From an uncultured beta proteobacterium (GTDB lineage: Bacteria; Pseudomonadota; Gammaproteobacteria; Burkholderiales; Burkholderiaceae): a stretch of DNA of 42,048 bases. The stretch lies in contig CAIQUZ010000054.1 of assembly GCA_903875135.1 (NCBI GenBank), forward strand, positions 1 through 42,048. The letters run 5' to 3'. Both the position numbers and the translations under genes were made by a program. Shown in pieces: positions 33,388-41,847 of this stretch (position 1 is the stretch's first letter; every line of letters begins with the position of its first letter). The notes beneath the pieces are model-generated. The model was given only the letters and a program-made list of their open reading frames with translations. It was not told the DNA's origin and did not search any database.

Positions 33388-34574
33388 GCTTATTTATTGT
33401 GATTGCAGTGCTATTGATTGGTGTCGCAGTGCTCATGGTGAGCTGGCCTATATTGCGGTCGAAAAAGGCTTTGGCAACTGAAGAAGCCAATACCAATCTG
33501 GTGATCTTGCAAGAACAACTGAAATCCCTTGAGCAAGACTTACAAGAAGGCCAAATCAACCAAGAACAATTTGAGTTCCAAAAATCAGAGATTGAAAAAA
33601 GAACGGTGGACGAAGTATTGCAAGCGCCTCAAACTTCTGCCAAAACGCAAACCTACGACAAGAAGCTAGCCTATGTCTTTGTGCTTGGAATGCCGATTGC
33701 GATTGTGGGTCTTTACTTTTTACTCGGCAACCCTGCCGCACTAAATGTCGCTAAAGACCCTCAAGCCAAGCAAGTAGAGGAAATGGTCAGCCAATTAGAA
33801 AGTAAGCTTAAGAAAGATCCTAATAACCCGAGCGGTTGGATGTTCTTAGGTCGCTCATACGCGGTCATGAACCGGATTCCTGAAGCAAAAGCTGCTTACC
33901 AAAAAGCCATTGCTCTAGATCCACAAAATGCTGATTTATTGGCCGATCTAGCAGACTTAGTCGCTTTCCAAAATAAAGATATTAATGCAGAAGCGATGGG
34001 ATATATTGAGCAGGCTCTCAAGATCAACCCAAAGAACGTCAAGGCGCTCGCCCTGCGAGGCTCTGCCTACTTCGACCAAAAAAAATATCCTTTAGCCATT
34101 AAAGATTGGAATCTAGCAATCCAAAGTCTAGGCCCCCAAGATCAAGCATTTGCGAGTGGTCTGAAAGCTAGTATTGCCGATGCTGAGCAACAAATGAAAA
34201 TCGTAAAATCTGGCAAAGCGGTAAGCACTGTTGGGAAAGTTTCTGGAACAGTCGCAGTTGCACCAGCAATCGCAAAACAAGTATCACCAACAGATATTGT
34301 TTTTATCTATGCTCGTGCCCAGAACGGCCCAAGAATGCCGGTGGCGATTATGCGATTTAACGCAAATGAACTACCACGTTCTTTTGAGTTAAATGATACC
34401 CAAGCCATGTCGCCAGAAATGTCCTTATCCAAATTCAAAGAATTTACCGTCATCGCCAGAATTTCCAAAAGTGGCAATGCCATGCCGCAACCGGGTGATC
34501 TCATCGGTCAATTGGATCATGTTCCACTCGGTGCAAAACAACTGCAATTAGTGATTAACACTGTCCAGCCTTAA
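33384..34574 (+). CDS. ccmI: Cytochrome c maturation protein CcmI
   Basis: The 396-residue protein has two membrane segments (about 2-20 and 94-114) around a cytoplasmic Gln/Glu-rich loop, then TPR repeats (GWMFLGRSYAVMNRIPEA; AYQKAIALDPQNADLL) and a C-terminal beta domain from about residue 285. CcmI captures apocytochrome c C-termini for CcmFH. It is the last gene of the ccm operon; a weak hairpin overlaps its stop codon. Confidence 0.92.
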   Translation: MSLFIVIAVLLIGVAVLMVSWPILRSKKALATEEANTNLVILQEQLKSLEQDLQEGQINQEQFEFQKSEIEKRTVDEVLQAPQTSAKTQTYDKKLAYVFVLGMPIAIVGLYFLLGNPAALNVAKDPQAKQVEEMVSQLESKLKKDPNNPSGWMFLGRSYAVMNRIPEAKAAYQKAIALDPQNADLLADLADLVAFQNKDINAEAMGYIEQALKINPKNVKALALRGSAYFDQKKYPLAIKDWNLAIQSLGPQDQAFASGLKASIADAEQQMKIVKSGKAVSTVGKVSGTVAVAPAIAKQVSPTDIVFIYARAQNGPRMPVAIMRFNANELPRSFELNDTQAMSPEMSLSKFKEFTVIARISKSGNAMPQPGDLIGQLDHVPLGAKQLQLVINTVQP

Positions 34575-34589
34575 TTTGAAGGCCTTTTT
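34568..34589 (+). terminator. Weak terminator at the end of ccmI
   Basis: GCCTT (34568-34572) and AAGGC (34579-34583) form a 5-bp stem with loop AATTTG, followed by C and five T. It includes the ccmI stop codon. The stem is short, so read-through is likely. Confidence 0.5.
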
Positions 34590-34619
34590 GCATTAAGCAT
34601 CACCGCATCTTTACTCTTT

Positions 34620-34648
34620 TTGCTGAACCGTATTAAACTAGATAAAAA
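34620..34648 (+). promoter_or_regulatory. Candidate promoter for the cupin gene
   Basis: TTGCTG (34620-34625) and TAAAAA (34643-34648) are separated by 17 bases and lie 24 bases before the ATG at 34673, which has AGGAGA upstream. Matches to sigma-70 consensus are moderate. Confidence 0.4.
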
Positions 34649-34672
34649 TATCAACACCATAGGAGACAAATC

Positions 34673-35224
34673 ATGGGCTTACCCGAAATTCGCGTAACAA
34701 AAGAAGAAATGATGGCGCGTGTCGCTTTCTTCAAAGATTTAAAAGGCTTTGATACAGGACTCATCGATAGTGAGTACCCTTCTGCCTATCGCACTCTCTA
34801 TAATGCTGTTGGTTTTCAGCCGCCGCGAGGTAAAGGTGGGGCCGATGTTGAATCTCCAGTCGGTGATGACGCTTCAAAAAACTCAGCGATCAAAATTAGT
34901 GAGGGCTTTAATATCGGCTTTTGTGAATGTAAGCCTGGTTTTGGGCCGATGATGCATAACCACGATACCAATGAAACCTTCATCCCCATGACCGGCACTT
35001 GGCGCTGCTCTTGGGAAGTCGACGGCAAAGTAGAGTTCTTCGATGTGGGGCAATGGGATATCTGCTCTTTCCCAGCAGGCGTGCAACGTCGTTTTGAAAA
35101 TGTCACTTTTTCTGAACCCGATAAAAACCATACCCTGATGTTTGTCATTGGTGGCGACGCTCCAGAAGTTGACTTTAGTGCGCAGACGAAAGAAACCTTG
35201 CGCAACGCAGGACTTTTGAAATAA
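34673..35224 (+). CDS. Cupin-domain protein
   Basis: The 183-residue protein has a single cupin barrel in its second half. Motif 1 reads MMHNHDTNETFIPMTG with His, His and Glu metal-ligand candidates. Motif 2 (SFPAGVQRRFENV) has Arg where the last His usually sits, so metal binding may be altered. Residues 1-70 are an N-terminal extension starting with PEIRVTKEEMMARV. The start is well supported by AGGAGA. The reaction is unknown; small-molecule dioxygenase or isomerase activity is possible. It lies alone between the ccm operon and an MFS gene. Confidence 0.75.
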   Translation: MGLPEIRVTKEEMMARVAFFKDLKGFDTGLIDSEYPSAYRTLYNAVGFQPPRGKGGADVESPVGDDASKNSAIKISEGFNIGFCECKPGFGPMMHNHDTNETFIPMTGTWRCSWEVDGKVEFFDVGQWDICSFPAGVQRRFENVTFSEPDKNHTLMFVIGGDAPEVDFSAQTKETLRNAGLLK

Positions 35225-35273
35225 TTTTTTCTTACAACCTGCATGCTATAGTCATATTTACTGAAAAGTGAAT

Positions 35274-36467
35274 ATGACTGTTAATCAACGTTTTTTTAAT
35301 AAAAACATCCTCTTACTGGCCATCTGCCAAGGTCTCTACCTCACCAATAATGTGACCTTTATGGCCATTAATGGTTTGGTGGGTTTAAAGTTAGCCCCCG
35401 AACCGTGGATGGCCACTCTACCTCTAATGGCTTATGTGTTTGGCGCAGCGATTGCGACAATCATCGTGGCGCGGGTGCAAAATCGTTATGGTCGCCAACG
35501 ATCGTTTCAGTTTGCTCTATTTATTGTCGTCATTGCTTGTCTAATTTGTACCTATTCAGCCTATATCCAAAGTTTTTGGCTACTCGTTGTTGGCACCGCC
35601 GTGGCTGGCTACTATAGCGCTAATGGTCTACTCTATCGTTTTGTAGCCCCCGAATTAACTCACCCATCCTTTAAAGAAAAAGCGGTCTCGATTGTGCTAG
35701 CCGGTGGTCTGATTGGCGGTGTCTTAGGACCGAACCTTTCGAACTGGACCAAGAATATGTTTGATACACAGTTCTTGGGTGCGTATATCGTCCTATCGAT
35801 CGCTGGTGTTGTCGGTATGATCTTGATGGAAATGATTGATTTTCCGAATGACTATCGAACTGATCCTTCAACACATACGGGTCGTCCTTTAAAAGAAATT
35901 ATTCTGCAACCAACATTTTTAGGCGCTCTCATTTGCTCTTCGATGGGTTACGGTGTGATGAATCTGATGATGGCTGGCACGCCTTTAGCGATGCAAGTAT
36001 GTGGCTTATCTTTTCCGCAAACCGCTCTCGTTTTAGAGTGGCATGTCATTGGCATGTTCGCGCCAGGTTTTTTTACAGGATCACTCATTAAACGATTTGG
36101 TCCCCTAAAAATCATGGGCGTTGGCGCAGTTTTGAACTTTATCAGCCTCTTGATCATGCTCTCAGGTAATGGTCTGCCGCAATTTTTAATTGCCCTTTTC
36201 TTGCTAGGTGTGGCTTGGAACTTTTTGTTTAATGGCGCTACTATTTTGGCGATTTCGTCGTTCCAACCCGAAGAAAAAAATAAAGCAGAAGCCACGATTA
36301 ATTTTTTCGTGTTCGGCACAATGGCCATCAGTTCATTTAGTTCAGGCGCTCTAGTAACAACGCAAGGTTGGCAGTTTTTAAATATTGGGACACTGATACC
36401 CAGCGTCGCAATAGGCGTTGCTGTCACTTGGCTATATATCAACCGTTCCCGCCTAAGAATTAGCTAA
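35274..36467 (+). CDS. MFS transporter
   Basis: The roughly 397-residue protein has twelve predicted membrane segments and a major facilitator loop RVQNRYGRQRSFQ between helices 2 and 3, with a long central cytoplasmic loop (about residues 190-210). ATG at 35274 is chosen; a GTG two codons upstream is possible. The ligand cannot be predicted. The 3' end overlaps the convergent selD by 8 bases. The cupin gene upstream ends about 50 bases before, so the two may be cotranscribed. Confidence 0.85.
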   Translation: MTVNQRFFNKNILLLAICQGLYLTNNVTFMAINGLVGLKLAPEPWMATLPLMAYVFGAAIATIIVARVQNRYGRQRSFQFALFIVVIACLICTYSAYIQSFWLLVVGTAVAGYYSANGLLYRFVAPELTHPSFKEKAVSIVLAGGLIGGVLGPNLSNWTKNMFDTQFLGAYIVLSIAGVVGMILMEMIDFPNDYRTDPSTHTGRPLKEIILQPTFLGALICSSMGYGVMNLMMAGTPLAMQVCGLSFPQTALVLEWHVIGMFAPGFFTGSLIKRFGPLKIMGVGAVLNFISLLIMLSGNGLPQFLIALFLLGVAWNFLFNGATILAISSFQPEEKNKAEATINFFVFGTMAISSFSSGALVTTQGWQFLNIGTLIPSVAIGVAVTWLYINRSRLRIS

Positions 36468-37500
36468 CAACGATTCCAGAACCTTCTGTTAGGTATCCAA
36501 TTTTCTGTGCAGTAATAAATCCATCTTGATGCAAGGTCTTTAGGACTTCTTTTTCTGCGACTGGATCACAAGCAATCAGCAATCCACCACTCGTTTGCGG
36601 ATCACTCAGTAAGTGCTTTTGCCAGATGAACAGCTCATTTTGCGAAGTAATCTGATCAGAATAGCCTTGCCAATTACGCGTAGAAGCACCCGTAAAAATA
36701 TTCTCTTTCACATAGTCTAACGCTTCATCAATGAAAGGGATTTGATCAAATTGTAGTTGCGCTTGAAGCTTAGCACCCCGGGTCATTTCTAATAAATGAC
36801 CCGCCAAACCAAAGCCGGTGACATCGGTCAGAGCATGTACTTCACGCATCTGAGCAAACTTCATGCCCGGTGTATTGAGCTGAGTGGTGTAATCAATCAT
36901 TTTGGCATAGGCCTTTTCAGAGATTTTCTCTTGCTTAAAAGCGGCACTTAAAATACCAATACCAATCGGCTTGGATAAAATTAAACTGTCTCCCGCCTGA
37001 GCAGTACGATTACGTTTGAACTTTTTAGGGTCCACGATACCAACCACAATCAACCCATAAATAGGCTCTACCGAATCAATCGAATGGCCACCTGCAATGG
37101 GAATCCCCGCTGCAGCACAAACGGCTTGACCGCCAGCGGTAATGCGTTGAATGGTTTCAATCGGTAAGACATTAATTGGCATACCAAGAATCGCTAAAGC
37201 AAAGAGCGGTTTAGCACCCATGGCATAAATATCTGAAATCGCATTACTGGCAGAAATCCTGCCAAAATCAAAAGGATCATCCACAATCGGCATAAAGAAA
37301 TCGGTCGTTGCAACAATCGCTTGGTTTTCATTAATTTGATAGACGGCGGCGTCTTCGTTATTCTCAGACCCCGCAAGTAAAGCAGGAGCAAAGGTGACGA
37401 ATGGAGAAAATTTCAGAATCTCCGATAAAACCGCTGGCGCAATTTTGCAGCCACAACCACCACCATGCGACAACGAAGTTAAACGTCCGTTATAAGCCAT
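36460..37500 (-). CDS. selD: Selenide, water dikinase SelD
   Basis: The 346-residue protein starts with SHGGGCGCK, where Cys16 and Lys19 match catalytic Cys17 and Lys20 of E. coli SelD; it is the Cys form, not the selenocysteine form. ATTDFFMPIVDDPFDFGRI (about 65-83) and AGGHSIDS further match the family. It makes selenophosphate from selenide and ATP. It is divergent from mnmH, its selenium-using partner. AAGGA eight bases before the ATG and a perfect -10 element support the start. Confidence 0.95.
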   Translation of the reverse strand: MAYNGRLTSLSHGGGCGCKIAPAVLSEILKFSPFVTFAPALLAGSENNEDAAVYQINENQAIVATTDFFMPIVDDPFDFGRISASNAISDIYAMGAKPLFALAILGMPINVLPIETIQRITAGGQAVCAAAGIPIAGGHSIDSVEPIYGLIVVGIVDPKKFKRNRTAQAGDSLILSKPIGIGILSAAFKQEKISEKAYAKMIDYTTQLNTPGMKFAQMREVHALTDVTGFGLAGHLLEMTRGAKLQAQLQFDQIPFIDEALDYVKENIFTGASTRNWQGYSDQITSQNELFIWQKHLLSDPQTSGGLLIACDPVAEKEVLKTLHQDGFITAQKIGYLTEGSGIVVS

Positions 37501-37533
37501 CTCTGAGTCCTTCTTCGATCGGGTAAAGATATC

Positions 37534-37539
37534 ATTATA
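37534..37539 (-). promoter_or_regulatory. Consensus -10 element (TATAAT) upstream of selD
   Basis: On the minus strand a perfect TATAAT lies 33 bases before the selD ATG, giving a short leader of about 27 bases. No good -35 element is visible at 16-18 bases. Confidence 0.5.
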
Positions 37540-37640
37540 CGTAGACTAAAGGGGCAATCCTTCTATACGATCCCTTTGGGAAAGATCGATGCTGAGCAAA
37601 CCATGAGAAAATTGCTATCTATGCTGAACTTATAAGCCTG

Positions 37641-38708
37641 ATGAAGTCGAACTCAACATCCCTCATTACCGATCTTCATCAGTTTGATGAAATTATCGAT
37701 GTGCGAACTCCCGCAGAATACGCACTAGATCACGTGCCTGGTGCAGTGAACTTTCCGGTACTGAGTAACGAGGAGCGCGTGATTGTCGGCACCAAGCACA
37801 AGCAAGAGTCGCCGTTCGAAGCAAAAAAATTAGGGGCTACCCTCATTGCCCGCAATATCGCTACACATATTGAACATGAATTCTCAACTCGTCCCAAGAA
37901 TTGGAAGCCGATGATTTATTGTTGGCGAGGTGGTAAACGCAGTGGTGCAATGGGCCACATCCTTCGACAAATTGGCTGGGATGCCCACATACTTCAAGGT
38001 GGCTATAAGTCCTACCGGTCATGGGTACTCGAACAGTTAAAAGAACTACCACAGGAATTTCATTATCAGGTCATTACTGGTCGCACTGGAAGTGCTAAGA
38101 GTATGATCTTAGAGGCATTGCAAGACTTGGGTTGTCAGGTCTTAGATTTAGAAAAATACGCGAATCACAAAGGCTCAGTTCTAGGAGGTCATCCGCAAAC
38201 CGGACAACCTGGACAAAAACTTTTTGAATCTCTAATCGTTGAACAACTAAAAACCTTTACCAATGAGCGTCCTGTATTTATCGAAGCCGAAAGCCGAAAG
38301 GTTGGTGTCTTACAAGTTCCTGATGGCTTGCTCGAAAAAATTCGAAGTAGCTCATGCATCCGGATTCAGGCATCGATGTCTGCACGCATTGATTTTCTCA
38401 AAAGAGATTATGTGTATATGATCCACAATCCAGCACTGCTGACGGAAAAACTTAGTCACCTCAAATCATTACTCGGACAAGAGCAACTCGATCAATGGCA
38501 AAAAAATATCCAAGATCAAGACTGGGATACTTTAGTCAGATCTTTATTAGAACTTCATTATGATCGCCTCTATGAGCGCTCTCAAGAACGTAATTTTGCA
38601 GCCTACCAACAAGCTCCAGAAATCGCAACAGATGATTTATCAGAGTTAGGGATAAAAGCCATTGCGCTGGATATTCAAGCCAAATTCAACAATAATTATT
38701 CTAAATAA
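37641..38708 (+). CDS. mnmH: tRNA 2-selenouridine synthase MnmH (SelU/YbbB)
   Basis: The 355-residue protein has an N-terminal rhodanese domain with the active-site Cys94 (IYCWRGGKRSGAM) and a C-terminal P-loop domain (GRTGSAKS, 147-154). It converts 2-thiouridine at tRNA position 34 to 2-selenouridine using selenophosphate, via a geranylated intermediate. Length matches E. coli YbbB. It starts 140 bases from the divergent selD. The 3' end overlaps the convergent dehydrogenase gene by 13 bases. Confidence 0.94.
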   Translation: MKSNSTSLITDLHQFDEIIDVRTPAEYALDHVPGAVNFPVLSNEERVIVGTKHKQESPFEAKKLGATLIARNIATHIEHEFSTRPKNWKPMIYCWRGGKRSGAMGHILRQIGWDAHILQGGYKSYRSWVLEQLKELPQEFHYQVITGRTGSAKSMILEALQDLGCQVLDLEKYANHKGSVLGGHPQTGQPGQKLFESLIVEQLKTFTNERPVFIEAESRKVGVLQVPDGLLEKIRSSSCIRIQASMSARIDFLKRDYVYMIHNPALLTEKLSHLKSLLGQEQLDQWQKNIQDQDWDTLVRSLLELHYDRLYERSQERNFAAYQQAPEIATDDLSELGIKAIALDIQAKFNNNYSK

Positions 38709-39574
38709 ATTTGAATAATCCCTTGTGTGCCATCACGGTGCAAGCCTTTAGTCGCCATTTTTTCAAATAGGCTTTTTGCAAGCGTAAGACCAGGTAAATC
38801 TAATTGCATCTGCACAGCTTCTGCTAGAGCGATCGTCAAATCTTTAATCAAGTGTTCGACATAAAATCCGGCGGCGTAATCCTTAACAATCATTCTGGCG
38901 CCAAGAACATTGAGCTGGAATCCTGATGCCGCTCCACCACCAATCGACTGCAAAACGACCGTTGGATCAAGTCCAACTTTGATGGCGTAAGATAAGCCCT
39001 CAGCAACACCCATGATAGTCGAGGCAATCACAATCTGATTACACATTTTGGTATGCTGCCCCATGCCCGGACCTCCTTGCAAAATAATACTAGTGCCTAA
39101 TTTTTGCAAAACAGGTAAGGCGTGATCAAAAACATTTTTTTCTCCACCCACCATGATGGTGAGCTTGGCATCACGAGCACCTATATCACCTCCTGATACT
39201 GGGGCATCGAGTGATGCTAGGCCTTTTTTAGCCGCCTCATCAGCAATTTTTCTCGCGAGAGATGGACTAGATGTAGTCATATCAATCAAAATAGCGTTCT
39301 TGGCAGAGGCAATAATACCTTGATCACCAAAATATACTTCTTCAACATCACTTGGAAATCCAACCATCGTAATGATGACATCGGAGTGTGATGCAACTTC
39401 ACCAGGACTATCAAACCACTTTGCGCCTTTAGCAACCAGCGCATCTGTTTTTGATTTTGTACGATTAAATACATTCACCGAATAACCCGCAGCTAATAAG
39501 TGTCCCGCCATACTTTGGCCCATGATCCCAACGCCAACAAAGCCAATAGAAGTAATTTTCGGTAAAGAGTGCAT
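38696..39574 (-). CDS. NAD(P)-dependent beta-hydroxyacid dehydrogenase (GarR / tartronate-semialdehyde reductase-like)
   Basis: The 292-residue protein has GFVGVGIMGQSMA (11-23), DAPVSGGDIGA (123-133) and GMGQHTKMCNQ with catalytic Lys176. This resembles 2-hydroxy-3-oxopropionate reductase and 3-hydroxyisobutyrate dehydrogenase. It is closer to the GarR type than the paralogue at 7314, which has a divergent PISGTS loop. It appears to be a single gene between mnmH and the flagellar block. The exact substrate is uncertain. Confidence 0.85.
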   Translation of the reverse strand: MHSLPKITSIGFVGVGIMGQSMAGHLLAAGYSVNVFNRTKSKTDALVAKGAKWFDSPGEVASHSDVIITMVGFPSDVEEVYFGDQGIIASAKNAILIDMTTSSPSLARKIADEAAKKGLASLDAPVSGGDIGARDAKLTIMVGGEKNVFDHALPVLQKLGTSIILQGGPGMGQHTKMCNQIVIASTIMGVAEGLSYAIKVGLDPTVVLQSIGGGAASGFQLNVLGARMIVKDYAAGFYVEHLIKDLTIALAEAVQMQLDLPGLTLAKSLFEKMATKGLHRDGTQGIIQIYLE

Positions 39575-39691
39575 GCAAGCCCCAAGGAATGAATTAAAGT
39601 AGCTTATTTTGCCACAGGCTTAGTCCGTCTTAAGAATCTTGACCTAGTAGTAAGTGACAACTTACAGGCAAAGCAACTATTGAAGATTTTG

Positions 39692-39976
39692 CTATTTTTT
39701 ATTTGGCGGAATCGCAGCTTCGATTTGATATAGCCAAGCTAAAAGTTCTGCAACTACTCGGTATAACTCACCAGGAATTTCTCGGTCAAGATCGATATCC
39801 ATTAAAAGCGCTACCAACTCTTTAGACTCATGTACGTAAACACCATGCTCTTTGGCAAGTTTAATAATTTGATCCGCAATCGCACCCTTACCTGAAGCGA
39901 CGACGGTTGGAGCCCTGGCGCCAGCACCATAGGCCAATGCAACCGCATTTTTAAGATTCTTAGGTGCTTGTTCCAT
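39692..39976 (-). CDS. FlhB C-terminal-domain-like export switch protein
   Basis: The 94-residue protein matches only the cytoplasmic C-terminal domain of FlhB/YscU: KNAVALAYGAGARAPTVVASGKG, then AIADQIIKLAKEHGV and IPGELYRVVAELLAWLYQI. It lacks membrane segments and the NPTH autocleavage loop, starting about where the cleaved FlhB fragment begins. Such FlhB2/FhlB-like proteins are common after fliK in betaproteobacteria and can partly replace the FlhB C-terminus in export switching. It overlaps fliK by 17 bases. Confidence 0.85.
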   Translation of the reverse strand: MEQAPKNLKNAVALAYGAGARAPTVVASGKGAIADQIIKLAKEHGVYVHESKELVALLMDIDLDREIPGELYRVVAELLAWLYQIEAAIPPNKK

Positions 39977-40985
39977 CTTTCTCTACCAAGAATTGCGACA
40001 TCGTTGTACCACTGGCTTCCAATGAGTCCGTCAGCAAAGATTGAGCATTCGTCAAAATGGGCGCTGAATCAGGATTTTTGGCGGCAATCCGAAAACTAGC
40101 GGTTTTACCCGTTAAATTAATTGTTGCATTGATTTGACCTAACTTAGGTAAATCAAACTTGACCGTTGTTTGCCAAGATCGCTCTTCAGGGCTAGTAGGT
40201 GATGATGACTTCTTAGAAGTATCTTCTTTAATTTGCCACTCAAAAGGCTGACCTGGTAAAAGTTCTCCACGCCATAAAAACTGACGATTCTCTTGAGCAT
40301 TCAGTTGTGCCGGTATTAACTGCGTTTGGGGAAGATCGAATAGATGCTCACTACCAGGGAGTTTTGTTGGTGGATTTTGATTTTGTGGTTCTTGACGTAC
40401 CTGCTCTAAAGTTCGTTTGCCATTGGCCCACTCCTTTAAATGTGATTCATAAAAGGCACCACTGAGTTGCACCGCTTGATGAAGATGGCTCGGTAATTCA
40501 CTAGCCATTTGTTTTGTATCGGAAGGTGTGGCAGGAAGTAAGGCTTGAGAGCCCTTTAATGTAGATGTCTCAGGATTATTGGGATCAGATGACTGTAGTA
40601 ATTGACCTAGCATTTTGGCTGCTGGGCTTAAGTCCGGCTCGTCCATGGTTACTTGGATCGATTCATTACCCAATTGAAACGTTAAATCTGGGGGAGGTTT
40701 AAGGAGTTGTAAATCAATCTTGTCGCCAACGCCATAACCTGCAGGCAACTGAACTTGAACTTGAATACTTTGATTGGTGGGTGGTAGTGGAGGAAATTGC
40801 ACCAAAGCCTTGCCATCTTGCGACATGGCGGTAATTGTGGCTTGAAAGGTCTTTCCGACCGCAACTTGATCGAAACGTGATTGCGCCTCAAGACGAAGGT
40901 CTCCAACCGATGCGGTGTTTCGCAGAGACGCGACCGAAGATACTGTTTGGGCGCTTACCAGATTGATATTTGGCAAGTCAGCCAT
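39960..40985 (-). CDS. fliK: Flagellar hook-length control protein FliK
   Basis: The 341-residue protein has a variable Gln/Pro-rich N-terminal and central part, and a C-terminal Flg_hook domain (about 235-335) with FDLPKLGQINATINLTGKTA and a final LTDSLEASGTTMSQF. FliK measures hook length and switches the export gate from hook to filament substrates. The call rests on the C-terminal domain and on its place between fliT and the FlhB-like gene. It starts 14 bases after the fliT stop. Confidence 0.8.
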   Translation of the reverse strand: MADLPNINLVSAQTVSSVASLRNTASVGDLRLEAQSRFDQVAVGKTFQATITAMSQDGKALVQFPPLPPTNQSIQVQVQLPAGYGVGDKIDLQLLKPPPDLTFQLGNESIQVTMDEPDLSPAAKMLGQLLQSSDPNNPETSTLKGSQALLPATPSDTKQMASELPSHLHQAVQLSGAFYESHLKEWANGKRTLEQVRQEPQNQNPPTKLPGSEHLFDLPQTQLIPAQLNAQENRQFLWRGELLPGQPFEWQIKEDTSKKSSSPTSPEERSWQTTVKFDLPKLGQINATINLTGKTASFRIAAKNPDSAPILTNAQSLLTDSLEASGTTMSQFLVEKDGTST

Positions 40986-40999
40986 AACAATTCCTTAGT

Positions 41000-41341
41000 T
41001 TAGAGAACTCCTGAATTATAAGTGCCTTCTAGCTTCCTAGAGATTGCTGTATTTTTCATGAGATTCTCTAGATTTTGCATCCACGGTTCAGTAATGTTTC
41101 TAATCGCTTTATCGGTACCCAAAATCGACTGGATTAATTCAAACTTTTTATCGAGTAAAGGACCTGTCAATTTCGCCACGGCATCAAAGCTTTTTAAGGT
41201 CTTGACCTCTTGATTACACTGATCACCAAGACTCGTAAACTGCTCCCAGTTTTTCATTTGCGCAGCAAGCAACATTTCGTGAGTAATAAACTTGACGTTT
41301 TCATACAAATGAATCACTTGTTCTTCATTCATCGTACTCAT
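41000..41341 (-). CDS. fliT: Flagellar protein FliT (FliD export chaperone)
   Basis: The 113-residue helical protein follows fliS directly, and has the short, Met/Gln/Lys-rich helical pattern of FliT (AAQMKNWEQFTSLGDQC; LDKKFELIQSILGTDKAIR). FliT binds FliD before export, and in some bacteria also inhibits FlhDC. Sequence conservation in FliT is low, so position after fliD-fliS carries much of the call. Confidence 0.8.
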   Translation of the reverse strand: MSTMNEEQVIHLYENVKFITHEMLLAAQMKNWEQFTSLGDQCNQEVKTLKSFDAVAKLTGPLLDKKFELIQSILGTDKAIRNITEPWMQNLENLMKNTAISRKLEGTYNSGVL

Positions 41342-41343
41342 GA

Positions 41344-41814
41344 TTACGCACTCACAGGAGTATAAGAACTAGGCCCTTGCGCAGTTAGATTCGGCATATT
41401 AGGCATGGCATTACTTCCGGCTGCCTTAGGGGTAATCGAATCCCACGTATTCTTGAGATCAAGCATCAAAGAATAAATTTCTCGGATCTTTTTGTGATCG
41501 TTATGTAAATTCGCCAAAATAAGTTGCTGACACACATAGGCATAGAGTGCATGCAGATTCTGGCCAATCTCGCCACCCTCTTCCATATTTAAACTAGCAT
41601 CTAAGCCCATCAAAATGATATCGGTCGCCTTAGTGATGGCAGCACCTTTTTCAGCAACTTGATTGAGCTTCATATGATGCTCAGCTTTTAAAATAGCAAT
41701 CAATGCACCTTCGTACAACATCGCAATGAGCTTATGGGGGTTAGCAGCAATCGCACCTGACTCTAGATTTGTCGTAGCGTATGCTTTTGCTGGATTTTTA
41801 TAAGTACCAAACAT
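41344..41814 (-). CDS. fliS: Flagellin export chaperone FliS
   Basis: The 156-residue protein starts with MFGTYKNPAKAYATTNLESG and ANPHKLIAMLYEGAL, the FliS signature, followed by four helices and LHALYAYVCQQLILAN. It is a little longer than usual because of a Pro/Ala/Asn-rich tail after about residue 130. FliS keeps flagellin monomers unfolded until export. It lies 33 bases after fliD and 2 bases before fliT. Confidence 0.92.
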   Translation of the reverse strand: MFGTYKNPAKAYATTNLESGAIAANPHKLIAMLYEGALIAILKAEHHMKLNQVAEKGAAITKATDIILMGLDASLNMEEGGEIGQNLHALYAYVCQQLILANLHNDHKKIREIYSLMLDLKNTWDSITPKAAGSNAMPNMPNLTAQGPSSYTPVSA

Positions 41815-41847
41815 GATTTTTCCCAGTTCCTTAGTTAATTAAATATA

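Noticed and set aside
34816..35244. 142-codon minus-strand frame over the cupin gene
   Set aside because: The plus strand encodes a cupin with motifs and a good ribosome binding site; the antisense frame has neither.
35948..36442. 164-codon minus-strand frame within the MFS gene
   Set aside because: Antisense to clear membrane helices of the transporter; no start signals.
36460..37500. Selenocysteine-containing SelD
   Set aside because: The active site reads G-G-G-C-G-C-K with an ordinary Cys codon and no in-frame TGA.
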